From positions 30,277,315 through 30,341,314 of the forward strand of contig NW_024037069.1 in NCBI RefSeq assembly GCF_015706575.1: a stretch of DNA of 64,000 bases, in the 5' to 3' direction. The notes below the pieces were generated by a model. That model was not told the DNA's origin and did no database searches. It saw only the letters and a list, made by a program, of their open reading frames with translations. The position numbers and the translations under genes are program-made. Each line of letters starts with the position of its first letter. Within the stretch, counting starts at the first letter, position 1. Shown piece after piece: positions 38,701-46,441 of the stretch. The DNA is from Patiria miniata. Taxonomy: Eukaryota > Echinodermata > Asteroidea > Valvatida > Asterinidae.

Positions 38701-40367
38701 AATGAGCAAAATTTTCTCACAAATGTTTTCAATGAGCAAATTTTGGGTTCACAGTTTCAATAGAAAACATAAAAATATGAACAGGGTCTTTAATACTGAA
38801 GTGACTCACGGCAACAGCGCCCTCAGTTGTCTGGAAAAGCATGGACAATTTTAAATGTTTAAGGAAGTGCACTTTTCAGTAAAAATTAACCAAAAAGGGA
38901 TGTCAATTAGTCTTCATACACTTTAAGAGGATTAGAAAGTAGCACAAAATAAGTTCCTAAGAAATATTCACTTCAAGAGCCCTTTAAGCCGCCCTCAGGT
39001 CGATCTGCAAAAAATGGGTACGTGGGTACCCATCATAGAAACCAAACCCCAAAATTCAAATCTCGGAAATTGATGTTCAAACTGTTTACCAAAGTCTGCA
39101 TGATAATACCACCGAATCAGTGCGTCAATACTTTAAAGCTTAGGCCAAGTTCGGGCAAGAACCATTAGTCGACTAGTGGTTGATTTGTGACGTACCTTAC
39201 GCCTGCGCACTAATAGCAACGTGCGAACGTCTCTAGTCAAACGCTGGTCAAAATGCCGTCGCAAAACGTCTGGATCCTGGCTCCCTGCTTGCGTTATGAA
39301 TGCGCGCGGCTATTGGTTACCAGCGAAGCAACCAACCCCAGTAGGCTGGTTCCAAATAGTCGACTAGCGTAGTCAACCACCGTCGACTAGACAGAGTTCG
39401 GGCAAACGTTAGTTAACCATTGGTCAACTATAGTCCTTGCGCGAACTTGGCCTTTACCGTGTAAACTGCAACTTTCACGAGCCTCATAAACGTGAAATAT
39501 GTTTTGTTTTTCCATGTAGCCTGGTTTTCATTGTGAAAATTCCCCACAAATGACATTCAAAACCTTTCTCTTTCATTGTCTGAGAAGTCACTAAGTAATT
39601 TGTAAAGTTGGTTGCAGGTACCTAATCCCATAATCTGGAACCGGTTACTGACATCAGCGGTCGGGTACTTCGGTCCGATGCACAGCCCTATTTACCTGGA
39701 ATGTGTCAAGTCTTGGTGGCCCTAGTGATGGGTTGACCACCACGGTGAACGCTGCTGCTCGTTCAGGGATAAGTCTTCTGATCAGAGCAGTCACAGCAGC
39801 CGCCTGGTCATCGGGTCTCGTCTTGGTCTTGATGTGATCTAAAGATTTAAACTCTTCATGGGTGGAAAATAAAAGTGATAAGTATATTTATACAGACTTT
39901 GTTTATATTGGTTGGAAAGATTTCCATATACGAAGTTCACTCAACACCCCGTGTACAAACCCTATGAGATTGGACTGACAAATTCTAAGTGTTTTCTAAG
40001 AAAATGCTTGTATTTTCTCACTGCTCAAATTGACTTTGATGACATGAAATTGCTATCTGGGGGCTTGTTAGTCAATACAGAGGAAAATTAGTGAACTTCG
40101 TATATGGAAATCTTTCCTATTGGTTATACAGGCATGCAACTTGGAATTCACAAAAAAAGAGAAAACTCCAATCTACACAAGACTTTGTACAGTGTTTTTA
40201 ATTTTTTAATGGCATAAGCGTGAATATTGGTTATTTATAAGGCAATTCCTCAGATGAAAATTGTTGATTTCGATCCTGAAAATTGACAAATGAAATTACG
40301 TACCTATTGCACTGATATGCACAGCAAATACTGTAATGATGGACACTATGGTGGATAGATGACGCAT
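23800..40367 (-). CDS. NAGLU: Alpha-N-acetylglucosaminidase, lysosomal (complete, 18 exons)
   Basis: A GH89 glycoside hydrolase that removes terminal alpha-N-acetylglucosamine from heparan sulfate in the lysosome. Coding exons: 40304-40367, 39696-39838, 38171-38352, 35961-36179, 34189-34350, 33162-33233, 32915-32978, 32335-32408, 31380-31536, 30289-30438, 29533-29675, 28486-28645, 27852-27937, 27108-27212, 26874-26994, 26259-26365, 25256-25413 and 23800-23942. Together 2310 nt = 769 codons plus TAG, and every phase joins. Human NAGLU is 743 aa. The start ATG opens a signal peptide ([18 protein letters not shown]). Family blocks visible in order: [56 protein letters not shown] (catalytic Glu321), [35 protein letters not shown] (catalytic Glu450), [10 protein letters not shown] and [11 protein letters not shown]. 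The C terminus runs about 25 residues beyond the human end. Introns carry many MITEs. Intact gene; confidence high. Confidence 0.96.
24277..24455. repeat. Old interspersed repeat, uninterrupted copy
   Basis: TTACCCATTTATTGCCCTTG, GGGCCCAGTC, ACAAAATAAATGCAAAA, GTTGTAGA, TGTGCTGTATTCT and GAGGTCAACTTGCATGCTCT occur contiguously here. The same words occur in the same order at 35035-35103 and 35820-35930, where a MITE splits them. This copy therefore acts as the empty site. It lies in the last NAGLU intron. Confidence 0.75.
24533..24735 (+). mobile_element. SINE tail fragment (TTGGGCAAG family)
   Basis: TTCTTGGGCAAGACACTTTA, TTGCCTCTCACCACCCAGGA and GTATGAATGGGTACC match the SINE at 2978-3200, and a tail AAGTGCTTTGAAG...TATAAAGCGCT follows. 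The tRNA head is missing. A shorter scrap lies at 25528-25562 (TGTCCTCGGGCAAGATACTT). Confidence 0.7.
24946..25059. mobile_element. Foldback hairpin, about 55 bp arms
   Basis: GCTCGTGGAACACGG, TGTAGTGCGTCT and CCCACATACCAC on the left are mirrored as GTGGTATGTGGG, AGACGCACTACA and CCGTGTTCCACTCGC on the right, around a centre GGCCTTCGGC. A smaller hairpin CCGTGCTACAT/ATGTAGCACGG lies at 24782-24808. Both sit in the last NAGLU intron. Confidence 0.7.
27247..27494. mobile_element. Near-perfect 115 bp inverted repeat (foldback element)
   Basis: Arms 27247-27361 and 27380-27494 are equal in length with an 18 bp spacer. I found one mismatch (GCGAATAATTT against GCGAACAATTT). Key words are GGTTCTGAAAAGAACC, itself a small palindrome, and CGACGTTCCGGTCAGTATGC. 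A single-arm relative lies at 55600-55715. It is in the NAGLU intron between exons 27852-27937 and 27108-27212. Confidence 0.9.
28935..29105. repeat. Short degenerate repeats, AATCCTGAAATCAGGA type
   Basis: Words such as AATCCTGA, TCAGGAAAAATGCTGAC and ATCCTGAAATCGGGA recur at about 30-40 base spacing. The similarity is low and the boundary uncertain. Confidence 0.4.
29200..29402 (-). mobile_element. Degenerate copy of the GGAAAGAATGTTGC MITE
   Basis: On the minus strand this reads CGAAAGAATGTTGCATCC, ATCATCTCAATAAAGGTCAG, CATTGCAAAAATG, GGACTGTTTCCAATTTTGTT and ACTTTGTACACAACCGCTGAAGTGGC. The order and spacing match 40598-40835. It lies in a NAGLU intron. Confidence 0.65.
29533..29675 (-). 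CDS. NAGLU: NAGLU exon with second catalytic glutamate
   Basis: Encodes [20 protein letters not shown]. The Glu of TPEG is residue 450 of my model and corresponds to human Glu446, one of the two catalytic carboxylates. The first is Glu321 in ADLFNEM of exon 32335-32408 (human Glu316). Both are present, so the enzyme should be active. Confidence 0.92.
30508..30548 (+). other. tRNA-like 3' half (SINE scrap)
   Basis: TTAGAAAGCAGGAAGTCGTG followed by a degenerate B box GGTTTGAGTCCCACC matches the tRNA-like heads at 50830-51003 and 54520-54875. Confidence 0.5.
30736..31293 (-). mobile_element. 558 bp MITE flanked by TTAA
   Basis: TTAA occurs immediately outside both ends (30732-30735 and 31294-31297). 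The ends are inverted relatives: AAGTAGAATAGACCATTTG at the left, and AGGTAGAATGGTAGAATTTG read inward from the right. The interior matches 36248-36792 and 59107-59610 in opposite orientation (for example GTTGCTTCAAACGAA and CTGAGCTTCATCAG-like words). Non-coding. It lies between NAGLU exons. Confidence 0.75.
32540..32806 (+). mobile_element. ~265 bp element, first of an inverted pair
   Basis: TATGGGCTCCATGCGCCGAC, AAAGAGGGCCC, GACATTTCGCTGGTTGACG, CACGCAGTGGCCACGC, CAAGATGGCGTCGGTCGGTC and TTTGCCGGTGAGGGGGTACT all reappear as reverse complements at 33441-33705. The ends resemble each other as short inverted repeats (TATgggCTCC and TATccgCTCC). No clear target duplication was seen. Confidence 0.75.
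33162..33233 (-). CDS. NAGLU: NAGLU coding exon 6 of 18, flanked by the inverted pair
   Basis: It encodes [13 protein letters not shown] and ends in a split codon completed by exon 32915-32978, which encodes [16 protein letters not shown]. Both exons lie between the inverted elements at 32540-32806 and 33441-33705. Splice sites are TTTCTAG before and GTAAGTTA after. Confidence 0.9.
33283..33955 (+). mobile_element. Non-LTR retrotransposon 3' fragment, interrupted
   Basis: The plus strand encodes [14 protein letters not shown], then [20 protein letters not shown], the segment that follows the reverse transcriptase core in many LINEs. After an insertion (33441-33705) it resumes as [20 protein letters not shown] and [13 protein letters not shown] to a stop near 33955. 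It is 5' truncated and lies antisense in a NAGLU intron. The exact LINE clade cannot be told from this piece. Confidence 0.75.
33441..33705 (-). mobile_element. ~265 bp element, second of an inverted pair, inside a LINE
   Basis: Reverse complement of 32540-32806 at roughly 90 percent by eye. It splits the LINE reading frame, so it arrived after the LINE or was copied with it. It has no coding capacity of its own. Confidence 0.75.
34290..34668 (-). repeat. Tandem triplication of an exon 5' end plus splice acceptor (NAGLU)
   Basis: Units start at 34290, 34414 and 34538, with a partial fourth at 34664: period 124, 124, 126. The first unit is real: the 5' 60 bases of exon 34189-34350 with its acceptor TTTACTTACAG. 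The two upstream copies, met first by the spliceosome, keep the acceptor and the codons [19 protein letters not shown] but then run into TTGAAAACAAATTG without a donor. They are about 95 percent identical to each other. Confidence 0.9.
34806..34857 (-). other. tRNA-like 5' half (SINE head)
   Basis: The minus strand reads GCCATAGCTCAGTTGGTAGA, an A box with an intact D arm (GCTC/GAGC), followed by a degenerate anticodon arm and no good B box (GGTTGAAAATTC). It is related to 37406-37477. Not a working tRNA. Confidence 0.55.
35104..35819. mobile_element. GGAAAGAATGTTGC MITE, itself interrupted
   Basis: Ends are GGAAAGAATGTTGCAACCTG and its inverted copy CAGGTTGCAACATTCTTTCC. Flanking octamers AAACAAAT and CAAAAAAT agree at six of eight, fitting an old 8 bp duplication. 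Removing 35231-35736 leaves a 210 bp element matching the intact 40598-40835 copy. The 8 bp target suggests the hAT superfamily. Confidence 0.8.
35231..35736. mobile_element. 506 bp MITE, AGGGAA ends, TTAA target
   Basis: TTAA lies outside both ends (35227-35230, 35737-35740). Terminal repeats are AGGGAAAATACAACATTTGC and the inverse of AGGGAATATACATCATTTGC. A full relative in opposite orientation is at 45931-46441, an older one at 47948-48437, and a remnant at 56318-56640. Shared inner words include CTGATCGGCCGA(C/T)CAGCGTTGG and CAGGGAACCAGACTA. Non-coding. Confidence 0.9.
36248..36792 (+). mobile_element. 545 bp MITE, AGTCCATCATT ends, TTAA target
   Basis: TTAA at 36244-36247 and 36793-36796. 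Ends: AGCCGGAGTCCATCATT and, inverted, AGGTAAAGTCCATCATT. Inner region CGACGCACACGCGCGCGCAG and GTTGCTATAATTCGTCGGAT is shared with 59107-59610. Non-coding; lies in the NAGLU intron before exon 35961-36179. Confidence 0.85.
37406..37477 (+). pseudogene. tRNA-like sequence, 72 nt, anticodon position GGC
   Basis: A cloverleaf can be drawn: acceptor GGCTGGA/TCCAATC with one mismatch, D arm GCTC-AGTTGGTT-GAGC, anticodon arm CCAGA-ACGGCAA-TCTGG, T arm ACAGG-CTCAAAC-CCCGT with one mismatch. U33 is C and the T loop starts CTC instead of TTC. These defects point to a decayed tRNA or SINE head, not an active alanine tRNA. It is in a NAGLU intron on the antisense strand. Confidence 0.55.
37521..37907. 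mobile_element. 387 bp foldback MITE
   Basis: Ends AATAAGCCATTTGCGAGT and ACTCGCAAATGGCTTATT are perfect inverses. A second inverted pair lies inside: TCACGTGATTCGGGGCAAGC near 37631 and GCTTGCCCCGAATCATGTGA near 37760. Non-coding; NAGLU intron. Confidence 0.85.
38055..38140. other. G-rich tract, possible G-quadruplex
   Basis: Runs of G from 38060 to 38136, including an uninterrupted run of about 17 G at 38098-38114 and several G4-G5 runs nearby. On the NAGLU transcript strand this is C-rich. It lies 30 bases from the donor end of exon 38171-38352. Confidence 0.6.
38414..38788. mobile_element. 375 bp MITE, AGGGCCC end, TTAA target
   Basis: TTAA flanks both sides (38410-38413, 38789-38792). 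Ends are AGGGCCCATGAAATGTATTT and, inverted, AGACCCTGTTCATATTTTTA: imperfect terminal repeats. Third TTAA-type family in the window. Confidence 0.7.
38810..38830 (-). CDS. Candidate 21 nt optional microexon of NAGLU
   Basis: The minus strand reads CTTTTCCAG, then 21 bases encoding TTEGAVA, then GTGAGTC, both consensus splice sites. It would join in frame between exons 39696-39838 and 38171-38352. The family alignment is closer to normal length without it (DTFQ|IESSNN), so it may be optional or accidental. Confidence 0.3.
39142..39453. mobile_element. 312 bp MITE with AGGCCAAGTTCG ends
   Basis: Left end AGGCCAAGTTCGGGCAAG and right end CTTGCGCGAACTTGGCCT are inverted. Subterminal GTCGACTAG words recur. 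Target duplication is unclear (TT or TTA). Confidence 0.75.
39914..40117. mobile_element. 204 bp hAT-like MITE with perfect 8 bp target duplication
   Basis: TATTGGTT occurs at 39906-39913 and 40118-40125. Terminal repeats start GGAAAGATTTCCATATACGA on both sides. 8 bp duplications are the hallmark of hAT elements. A degraded relative is at 52390-52605. It lies in NAGLU intron 1. Confidence 0.9.
40304..40367 (-). CDS. NAGLU: NAGLU first coding exon (signal peptide)
   Basis: Starts at ATG 40367-40365 and encodes a short hydrophobic leader rich in I, V and A, as expected for a lysosomal enzyme entering the ER. Ends in a phase 1 donor GTACGT. This is the first ATG compatible with the downstream frame. 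Confidence 0.85.
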
Positions 40368-40597
40368 GCTGATAGCACTTGACAAAATCCAAACTGGTTG
40401 AATTCTTCAATCTGTGCAAGAATCATAGACAATTGAAGGTGGCTCTAAATGTTAATTATGTTATGCAGAATATTAGCAACTTATGTCTTTCTTTACCCAG
40501 ACCCCAGAGCCCTCTCCAGCAATTTCATAATCAATTAGGAATGAATATTTGGCCAAAGCTTGTTTCCTTTTCTTTGACTGGCTCATTATAATTAGGC

Positions 40598-40835
40598 GAA
40601 AAGAATGTTGCAACCTGACACCATTTTTGTCTTCATAAAATCATCTCAATCAGTCAATGAAGGTTCTTCATTGCGAAAATGGTAATAAGACGTAAATCTG
40701 GGACAGAGAAACATTTCCAATTTTGTTAGGAAATACTTAGAAAATTTCGTCACTCTCCATCATGTCCTGTGTCCATAGACTTTGTAGTGTATATACACAA
40801 CCGCTGAGGTAGTGTCGGGTTGCAACATTCTTTCC
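40598..40835. mobile_element. 238 bp hAT-like MITE with 8 bp target duplication
   Basis: AATTAGGC at 40590-40597 and 40836-40843. Ends GAAAAGAATGTTGCAACC and, inverted, GGAAAGAATGTTGCAACC. This is the intact form of the element interrupted at 35104-35819. It lies about 230 bases upstream of the NAGLU start. Confidence 0.9.
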
Positions 40836-40843
40836 AATTAGGC

Positions 40844-41785
40844 AAGGACTGTCCAGGCCTACATGTAAGTCATATTTGTTTGTTTCGCCCGAGCTTTAGC
40901 AGGCCTAAATGCTACTTTGCCGGAAAAATCAAGAACGATCTCACTCTCTCAATATCATACGCTATGCGCTAGGCAGTGCCAGTTTTTCTGAAGTGGTCGA
41001 ATACTCCCCCCTTTTAACTAGTAAATAGTAGGCCTACTACATGTAGGCCTATCCATTTTCTTTTTCTGATTCATGGCTCTAGAGGATTTTCTTTAATTAA
41101 AGGGAAATTAAGTCCAAACTGTAAAATGATCTGACCCCCATCTCGTTAAAACGAAGTCACAAGGACAATGACTTTTTGGCGCGGAACCAGACTAAGTTTG
41201 TCACGGTAAAAATGGCTACTACTAGTCCCCCAAATTAAAGTCACTGCGCATGTTGAGTGCTTTGCCGGTAAAATATAGTTTACTTAAAGTTTATCTGGCG
41301 CCGGCTAAATATACACTGCCAAATGTGTTGTGCAATCTATTCTAGCAGTAGCAGGTTAAAATCGTTTAAAACTTGAAAGAAAGCCGGCACTCCCAATTTT
41401 ATTTTCCACACGTTTTTTTTTTCTCAAGTCAAGTCAAACAAAGTTGTCAAACTTCTTCTGTAAACATGGTGAAGGGCAGACAGGGCTCTGGAGTGCTCTG
41501 AAACATGCAAAACTAAATCAGGCCCACTTTACTCACAGTTTAGCCAGCAAATTTCTCCAAAAATTCCACTGGGGCAAAGAAAATGTCCTCAGTATTTCAC
41601 CAACCAAGTTTGCAGACTCAATTCAATTTTAAAGGAGACTTTTCTTCAATATTTTGCACATGAGAGGGAAGTCAAGTGATTTCAAAATGGGGCTTAATAC
41701 TAGACTAGTACATGTCCATCCATGGTCCAACTATTTGGAAAGACTGACCTCTTCATTCAGTGTCAATAGTCTGCATGGTCTGGTG
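40844..41785. other. Upstream region of NAGLU, no gene seen
   Basis: AT-rich, with no exon, RNA gene or clear repeat recognised. The NAGLU promoter should lie around 40368-40590 but I cannot point to a core element. Confidence 0.4.
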
Positions 41786-41789
41786 GCTT

Positions 41790-43004
41790 TGTCACGCCCC
41801 AACTATCGCATCGGTCCCAACTATAGTTGGGCCTGTCCCAACTATAGTTGGGCCTGTCCCAACTGTAGTTCCACAGTTGGGCTGGCCCAACTATAGTTGG
41901 GCCTGTCCCAACTATAGTTGGGACGGTCCCAACTGTAAGTTCCACTGTTGGGCTGGCCCATCTATAGTTGGGCCACTCCGATCTTTTTATTTTGCTGTGT
42001 CCCAACTATAGTTGACATTGATGTACAACTGTAAAACGTTCCCTACAGCTCTGATACACGTCTGACTTTACTGGGGACCACTGAAATTAGTTATTGATGG
42101 GGCGAATCTATAGTTGGGCCACTCCAATCTTTTTATTTTGCGGTCCCAACTATAGTGTACATTGTTGTACGATTATAAAACATCCCCTACAACTCTAATA
42201 CACATCTGACTTTACTTGGGACCAATGAAATTATCTATGGGTGGGGACCATCTGTAGTTGGGCCACCGCAATATTTTTATTTGGCGGTCCCAACTATAGT
42301 TTACATTGATGTACGACTATAAAACATTCCCTACAGCTCCATGGGCGTCGCGAGGGGGGGGGGCAAGGGGGGGCACTTGCCCCCCCCCCCCCCCCCCCCT
42401 GGAAAAGCCAAAAAAGAAAAAAAAAAAAAAAGGAAGAAAAAAAAGAAAAGAAAAGAAAAGAAAAAGAGGCGCGAAGACAAAGTGGTGTAAATTTAATGAG
42501 TTGGGGGGGGGGGGGGGGAATGTCCCTGCCCCCCTCTAAAACTGAGAAATCGAGAATGTGTTGAGAAATACAAGCATTTTTTGGCAAAATTTTTTTTTGC
42601 CCCCCTCTAGAAAAAGTCCTGGCGACGCCCATGTACAGCTCTGTTACATACTGTCCGACTTTACTTGGGACCTTTGACATTAGCTATGGGTGGGGCCCAT
42701 CTATAGTTGGCCGGCCATGGCAATCTTTGAATTTTGCAAAATGTTGCTGGACAATAAAACCCAGCAGCAGCTGGACAACTCATCCAACTAGGCAGTACCA
42801 CGTGACCGGCCAGCCTTGCGGCATGCATGCACGACGAATACACGGTGCCAGCGCCGCGGAACATTTAATCCAACAAGATCTATCAAGCATGAAGCATCCG
42901 GCGCAACTCCAGTCCTAACTATAGTTGGGCCGACCCAACTGCCGCACTATAGTTGGGACAGTCCCAACTATAGTTGGGACCGATGCGATAGTTGGGGCGT
43001 GACA
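41790..43004. mobile_element. 1215 bp palindrome-rich transposon with inner tandem repeats
   Basis: Both ends are perfect inverted copies over about 42 bases, beginning TGTCACGCCCCAACTATCGC. GCTT lies just outside each end (41786-41789, 43005-43008), a candidate 4 bp target duplication. The subterminal zones repeat the perfect 16-base palindrome CCCAACTATAGTTGGG and variants (41814-41960 and 42914-42976). The middle holds four 144-147 bp tandem units at 41966, 42112, 42256 and 42705, the third broken by the hAT-like element at 42340-42633. No coding capacity. Superfamily is unclear. Confidence 0.9.
42340..42633. mobile_element. 294 bp hAT-like MITE nested inside the palindrome-rich element
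   Basis: TACAGCTC at 42332-42339 and 42634-42641 is a perfect 8 bp duplication. Ends CATGGGCGTCGCGAGG and CCTGGCGACGCCCATG are inverted with one mismatch. The interior is G/C homopolymers and an A-rich run. Removing it with one duplication restores a 147 bp period to the host repeat. Confidence 0.93.
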
Positions 43005-43170
43005 GCTTGACTATGGAGAAATGTGTAATAAATTGAGACTAGTTCCTGCTTCATGCCACATGTTTCTGAAATTCTTTTGGCATGGTTGATTGATGCAGTA
43101 CTGAAGCTGTGTTGGACTAGTTGTTTTAGGTGCCAGTCTATTTTCTTGTTTTGCATGTTTTCAATACCTT

Positions 43171-43217
43171 AAATTTTGGGACTCTCATCATACACAGTAT
43201 TGAGAGTCCCAAATTTT
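43171..43217. repeat. Short hairpin
   Basis: AAATTTTGGGACTCTCA then TGAGAGTCCCAAATTTT with a 13 base loop. It could be a terminator-like or foldback relic; no function is assigned. Confidence 0.45.
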
Positions 43218-44870
43218 CGGACTAGGTGAAGGGATAGGGAATGGACTCCAGATTTGGGTCCCATTTTTGGCGCATGGGCTGCCTGACCAATGTAGTAATT
43301 ATTGAGATGGTTTTCATTTTGTAGCCGTATCTCATCTGTTCTATTGAAAATTAACAATCTGCATAAATAACAAAATAACCTGGACCAAAAAACCAAACCT
43401 ATTTGCCGCACCAACCACCGTTGTTCTGTTCTGAAACTTCCGTCACGTCACATAGCGCCCTCTGTTGACACAATAACTACACGTTCGAAAATAAAACCTC
43501 GATTATTTTAGAGCGTATAGTTGATCTTTTTTATTTAAAACGTGTACTTGATGTTTTAATTAAGAACATGTACGTCATTTTAACCATGTTATGTTTAACC
43601 CTGTCACTTGCCACCCACTGTTGCCACCTCTATCAACCTTTCCTCCATAATTGAGGCCCAAACGAAAGGGCAGGGCTAGGGGAAGGGGGGGGGGTATTTT
43701 TTTTCTTCACTTAAAAAAGGGCTTTACTTTTTCACTCAAAAAGGGGTGAAGACTACATCCCCTAGTGTTGCCACATTGACCCTGAGACATTCGAAACCAT
43801 TCACTAAACGCTTAATTCCTTTATTATTAAAGTACACAAGTAACTGAACACAAGAAGCATTGGTAAAACTTTCAAAGTGTGACCATGATTTAATAGTTTG
43901 CAAATAAGGACATGCATAAATATTTATAAACATTAACTTGGTATTGATTCTTACTTTCAAGTTTGGTCAAATCTTGTTTACCTTTACAATAATATATAAT
44001 ATATACGCCAACGTATTTCAACAAAAGTAAAATATAACAAAAGTAGCCTGATATTTTTAGCATGATTTTCTAACAAGAAAGAGACTTGAAATTGTTACTT
44101 AAAAAATAGAAAGGATTGGGGGTTTTTTGGGGGTTTTTTGGCAAAAGAAAATAATTGGAGAACGTCCAAAGATTTTCTGTGACACTTAAGATCAATGTTG
44201 GCAAGAAACAAATAGACGGTAACATTTCAAAATGTTTTTTGAAGTTGAAAAATACCACAAAAAGGTGAGCGCCTTTGGTTTGAAAAATTTCAACAAGGAA
44301 TCACTGAGCCAGAAGTAATGGTATATTTGCAAGCAATTATTTTCACAAAACCAGAGAATCTCAACGATATTTTACTGTTCAACAGTGTAGTCCAACATTG
44401 TGAGGTTTAAATACTTTTTAATATATTATCTCTGAACAAAATATGACCGTGTATTATAAATACAGCACTACTTATGTCTTTACATTAAGTTATGGTTAAT
44501 CAAAAACTGTTAGCTCAAAAGTTAGAACTTTTAAAATTTGAGGTTAATACAGAAGAAAAAAGGTCCGTATTCCTTGTTAACAATGAGAGATTATCCAATT
44601 AAATTGAAAATGTAATGTCACAAAACAAGGGCTTTTGAAGTGGTCTTGATGTGATAGTCACAAAGTGGGAGTTTAATTAAACATAATCAAAACTTTTGAT
44701 CATTTTCATTCTTTCACAAATACAGGCAATTAATTATACACATATATTTACATAAAGTAAAGTTTTAGTAGTATTGACACAATTATGTACATGTTTGTGT
44801 GCAAGAAGAATTCTCAACAAAAAGTGCAGGTACTTAACAAATCGGTGGTGGTTAAAGTAGAGGAAAAAAT
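43218..44870. other. Intergenic, no gene seen
   Basis: AT-rich, with a G run at 43685-43693. No exon, RNA gene or defined repeat recognised. Confidence 0.45.
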
Positions 44871-44874
44871 AAGC

Positions 44875-45211
44875 ACTCCACTTTCTAATTTTGACACATT
44901 CTGTGCCAAGTCGTCCTTGCAGTCAAAATCAATCAAGTAACTGTTTTCAACAGTTAGGAGCTCCCAGCCTACATAAAGCAGGATTGACTGGCTGTGACTG
45001 TTTAGGCAACTTGATACAGTTATGCTTTGACTGTAGGTGATTGATAAGCCAGCTGTGCCTACCACTTGCCTACTCTTGTCTGTTGACTGTTTTGACTAGT
45101 CACAATTGCTTGAAATATGATCTGACTGTTGGTGAATAGCCTGTATAAAAGGCATAGCACGGAAGTGGATTGATCTTTTGACTGTCTGTGACTGTTCAGA
45201 TAGCAGGAGGG
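44875..45211. mobile_element. Second copy of the CCCTCC/TTAA MITE
   Basis: Shares AGCAGGATTGACTGGCTGTG, ACTGTAGGTGATTGATAAGC and CTGACTGTTGGTGA with 1649-1985. The right end GGAGGG is followed by TTAA. The left end is eroded. Confidence 0.7.
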
Positions 45212-45930
45212 TTAAACTCAAACAAGATCTAAAAAAGGGAAAAAACGACTGTCGGTTTCAACATCACAATCTGTTCAGAAGCATAACAAATAACATCTTT
45301 ATATACATGGTATCACATAAATCTGCTTATCTATCTCCAGTACAAAAAAAAAAGGGAACAAAATATGCATATATCAAAAATAAAACGTTTCTACAGTGTT
45401 TACCCATGTTTACAATATTATGACTTAGAATACATCACTGGTCATCAGTAATTACATAGAATGAATACATGAATGCATTTAATCCTACTGCTTTTCTAAT
45501 TTCTTGTCCATGTGCTCTGTAACTATTTTAGACTTGACTCAAGTCATCAATTCTCCTTAGTCCATAGCCAATGTGCAATAAAATTGCATGCGGCACACTG
45601 ACCATAGACAAAATAACATCTTGAATCAAGCCTATAGCAGTGCCAGCTTTTTAAGCTCTAACATGCAAGCCACGTAAACATTTAAAGCAAAGAATCATAA
45701 TATTTTTATCTTGTTAATTATATTGCTAAAGAAAACAAGAATACCATTAGTGCTTTGAATTATAACAGCAGCAACCGGGAACTTCCCTGGATTTATATAC
45801 AGGTCCAATTTAGTGTTAAAATTATCTTAGCTTCTCTTCATATTTTAATTTTTTAGAGACCGCAATTTATAAAATGCAAAAGGTAGAGAGAATGCAATAT
45901 TCAGATTTCTCTTTTCAAAACGGGACTTAA

Positions 45931-46441
45931 AGGGAATATACATCATTTGCTTTTGCTGTAATTTTCAGAAATGGATGGAATTGGGGGGTTGGAAATATAT
46001 AGCTATTATAGTTACACTGACTTTTTTGAGGTTTTGGGTTCAAAAATGCTATAAAAACCAAGAAAAACAATCATTTTCCTGTAGTCTGGTTCCCTGACTC
46101 CATTTAAGAAGAAACAGAGCAGTTTACATACATTGGGGAATTGTAAGGTCAGGGAACCAGTCTAGCTGGCTTGTACCCGTTCATAGGTGTGTAATCGAGT
46201 GCAAACAAGTGCGATGGTCAATTGGGTCCAGTATTTGAAAAAAGCCAGTTTTTTCCAACGCTGATCGGCCGATCAGCGTTGGAAATTGATACAAAAATAC
46301 CACTTTTCTTGAAAATGACAGTACCAGGTGCCATGATTTTACAGGATGCTTTACACTGTCATTCACTAACAGTCCAGCAAGGTATTTCAAAATGATTTGG
46401 TAGTTTTATTTTTTGATGTTTGCAAATGTTGTATTTTCCCT
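45931..46441. mobile_element. 511 bp MITE, AGGGAA ends, TTAA target
   Basis: TTAA at 45927-45930 and 46442-46445. Inverted orientation relative to 35231-35736 and very similar along its length. Intergenic. The flanking 45216-45926 and 46446-47940 show no gene. Confidence 0.9.

Noticed and set aside
42350..42540. Lysine- and glycine-rich open frames
   Set aside because: They are translations of G, C and A homopolymer runs inside the hAT-like element.
41806..43000. CRISPR-like array of palindromic repeats
   Set aside because: Spacers are short and repetitive, the context is a eukaryotic transposon with inverted ends, and no cas gene is present.
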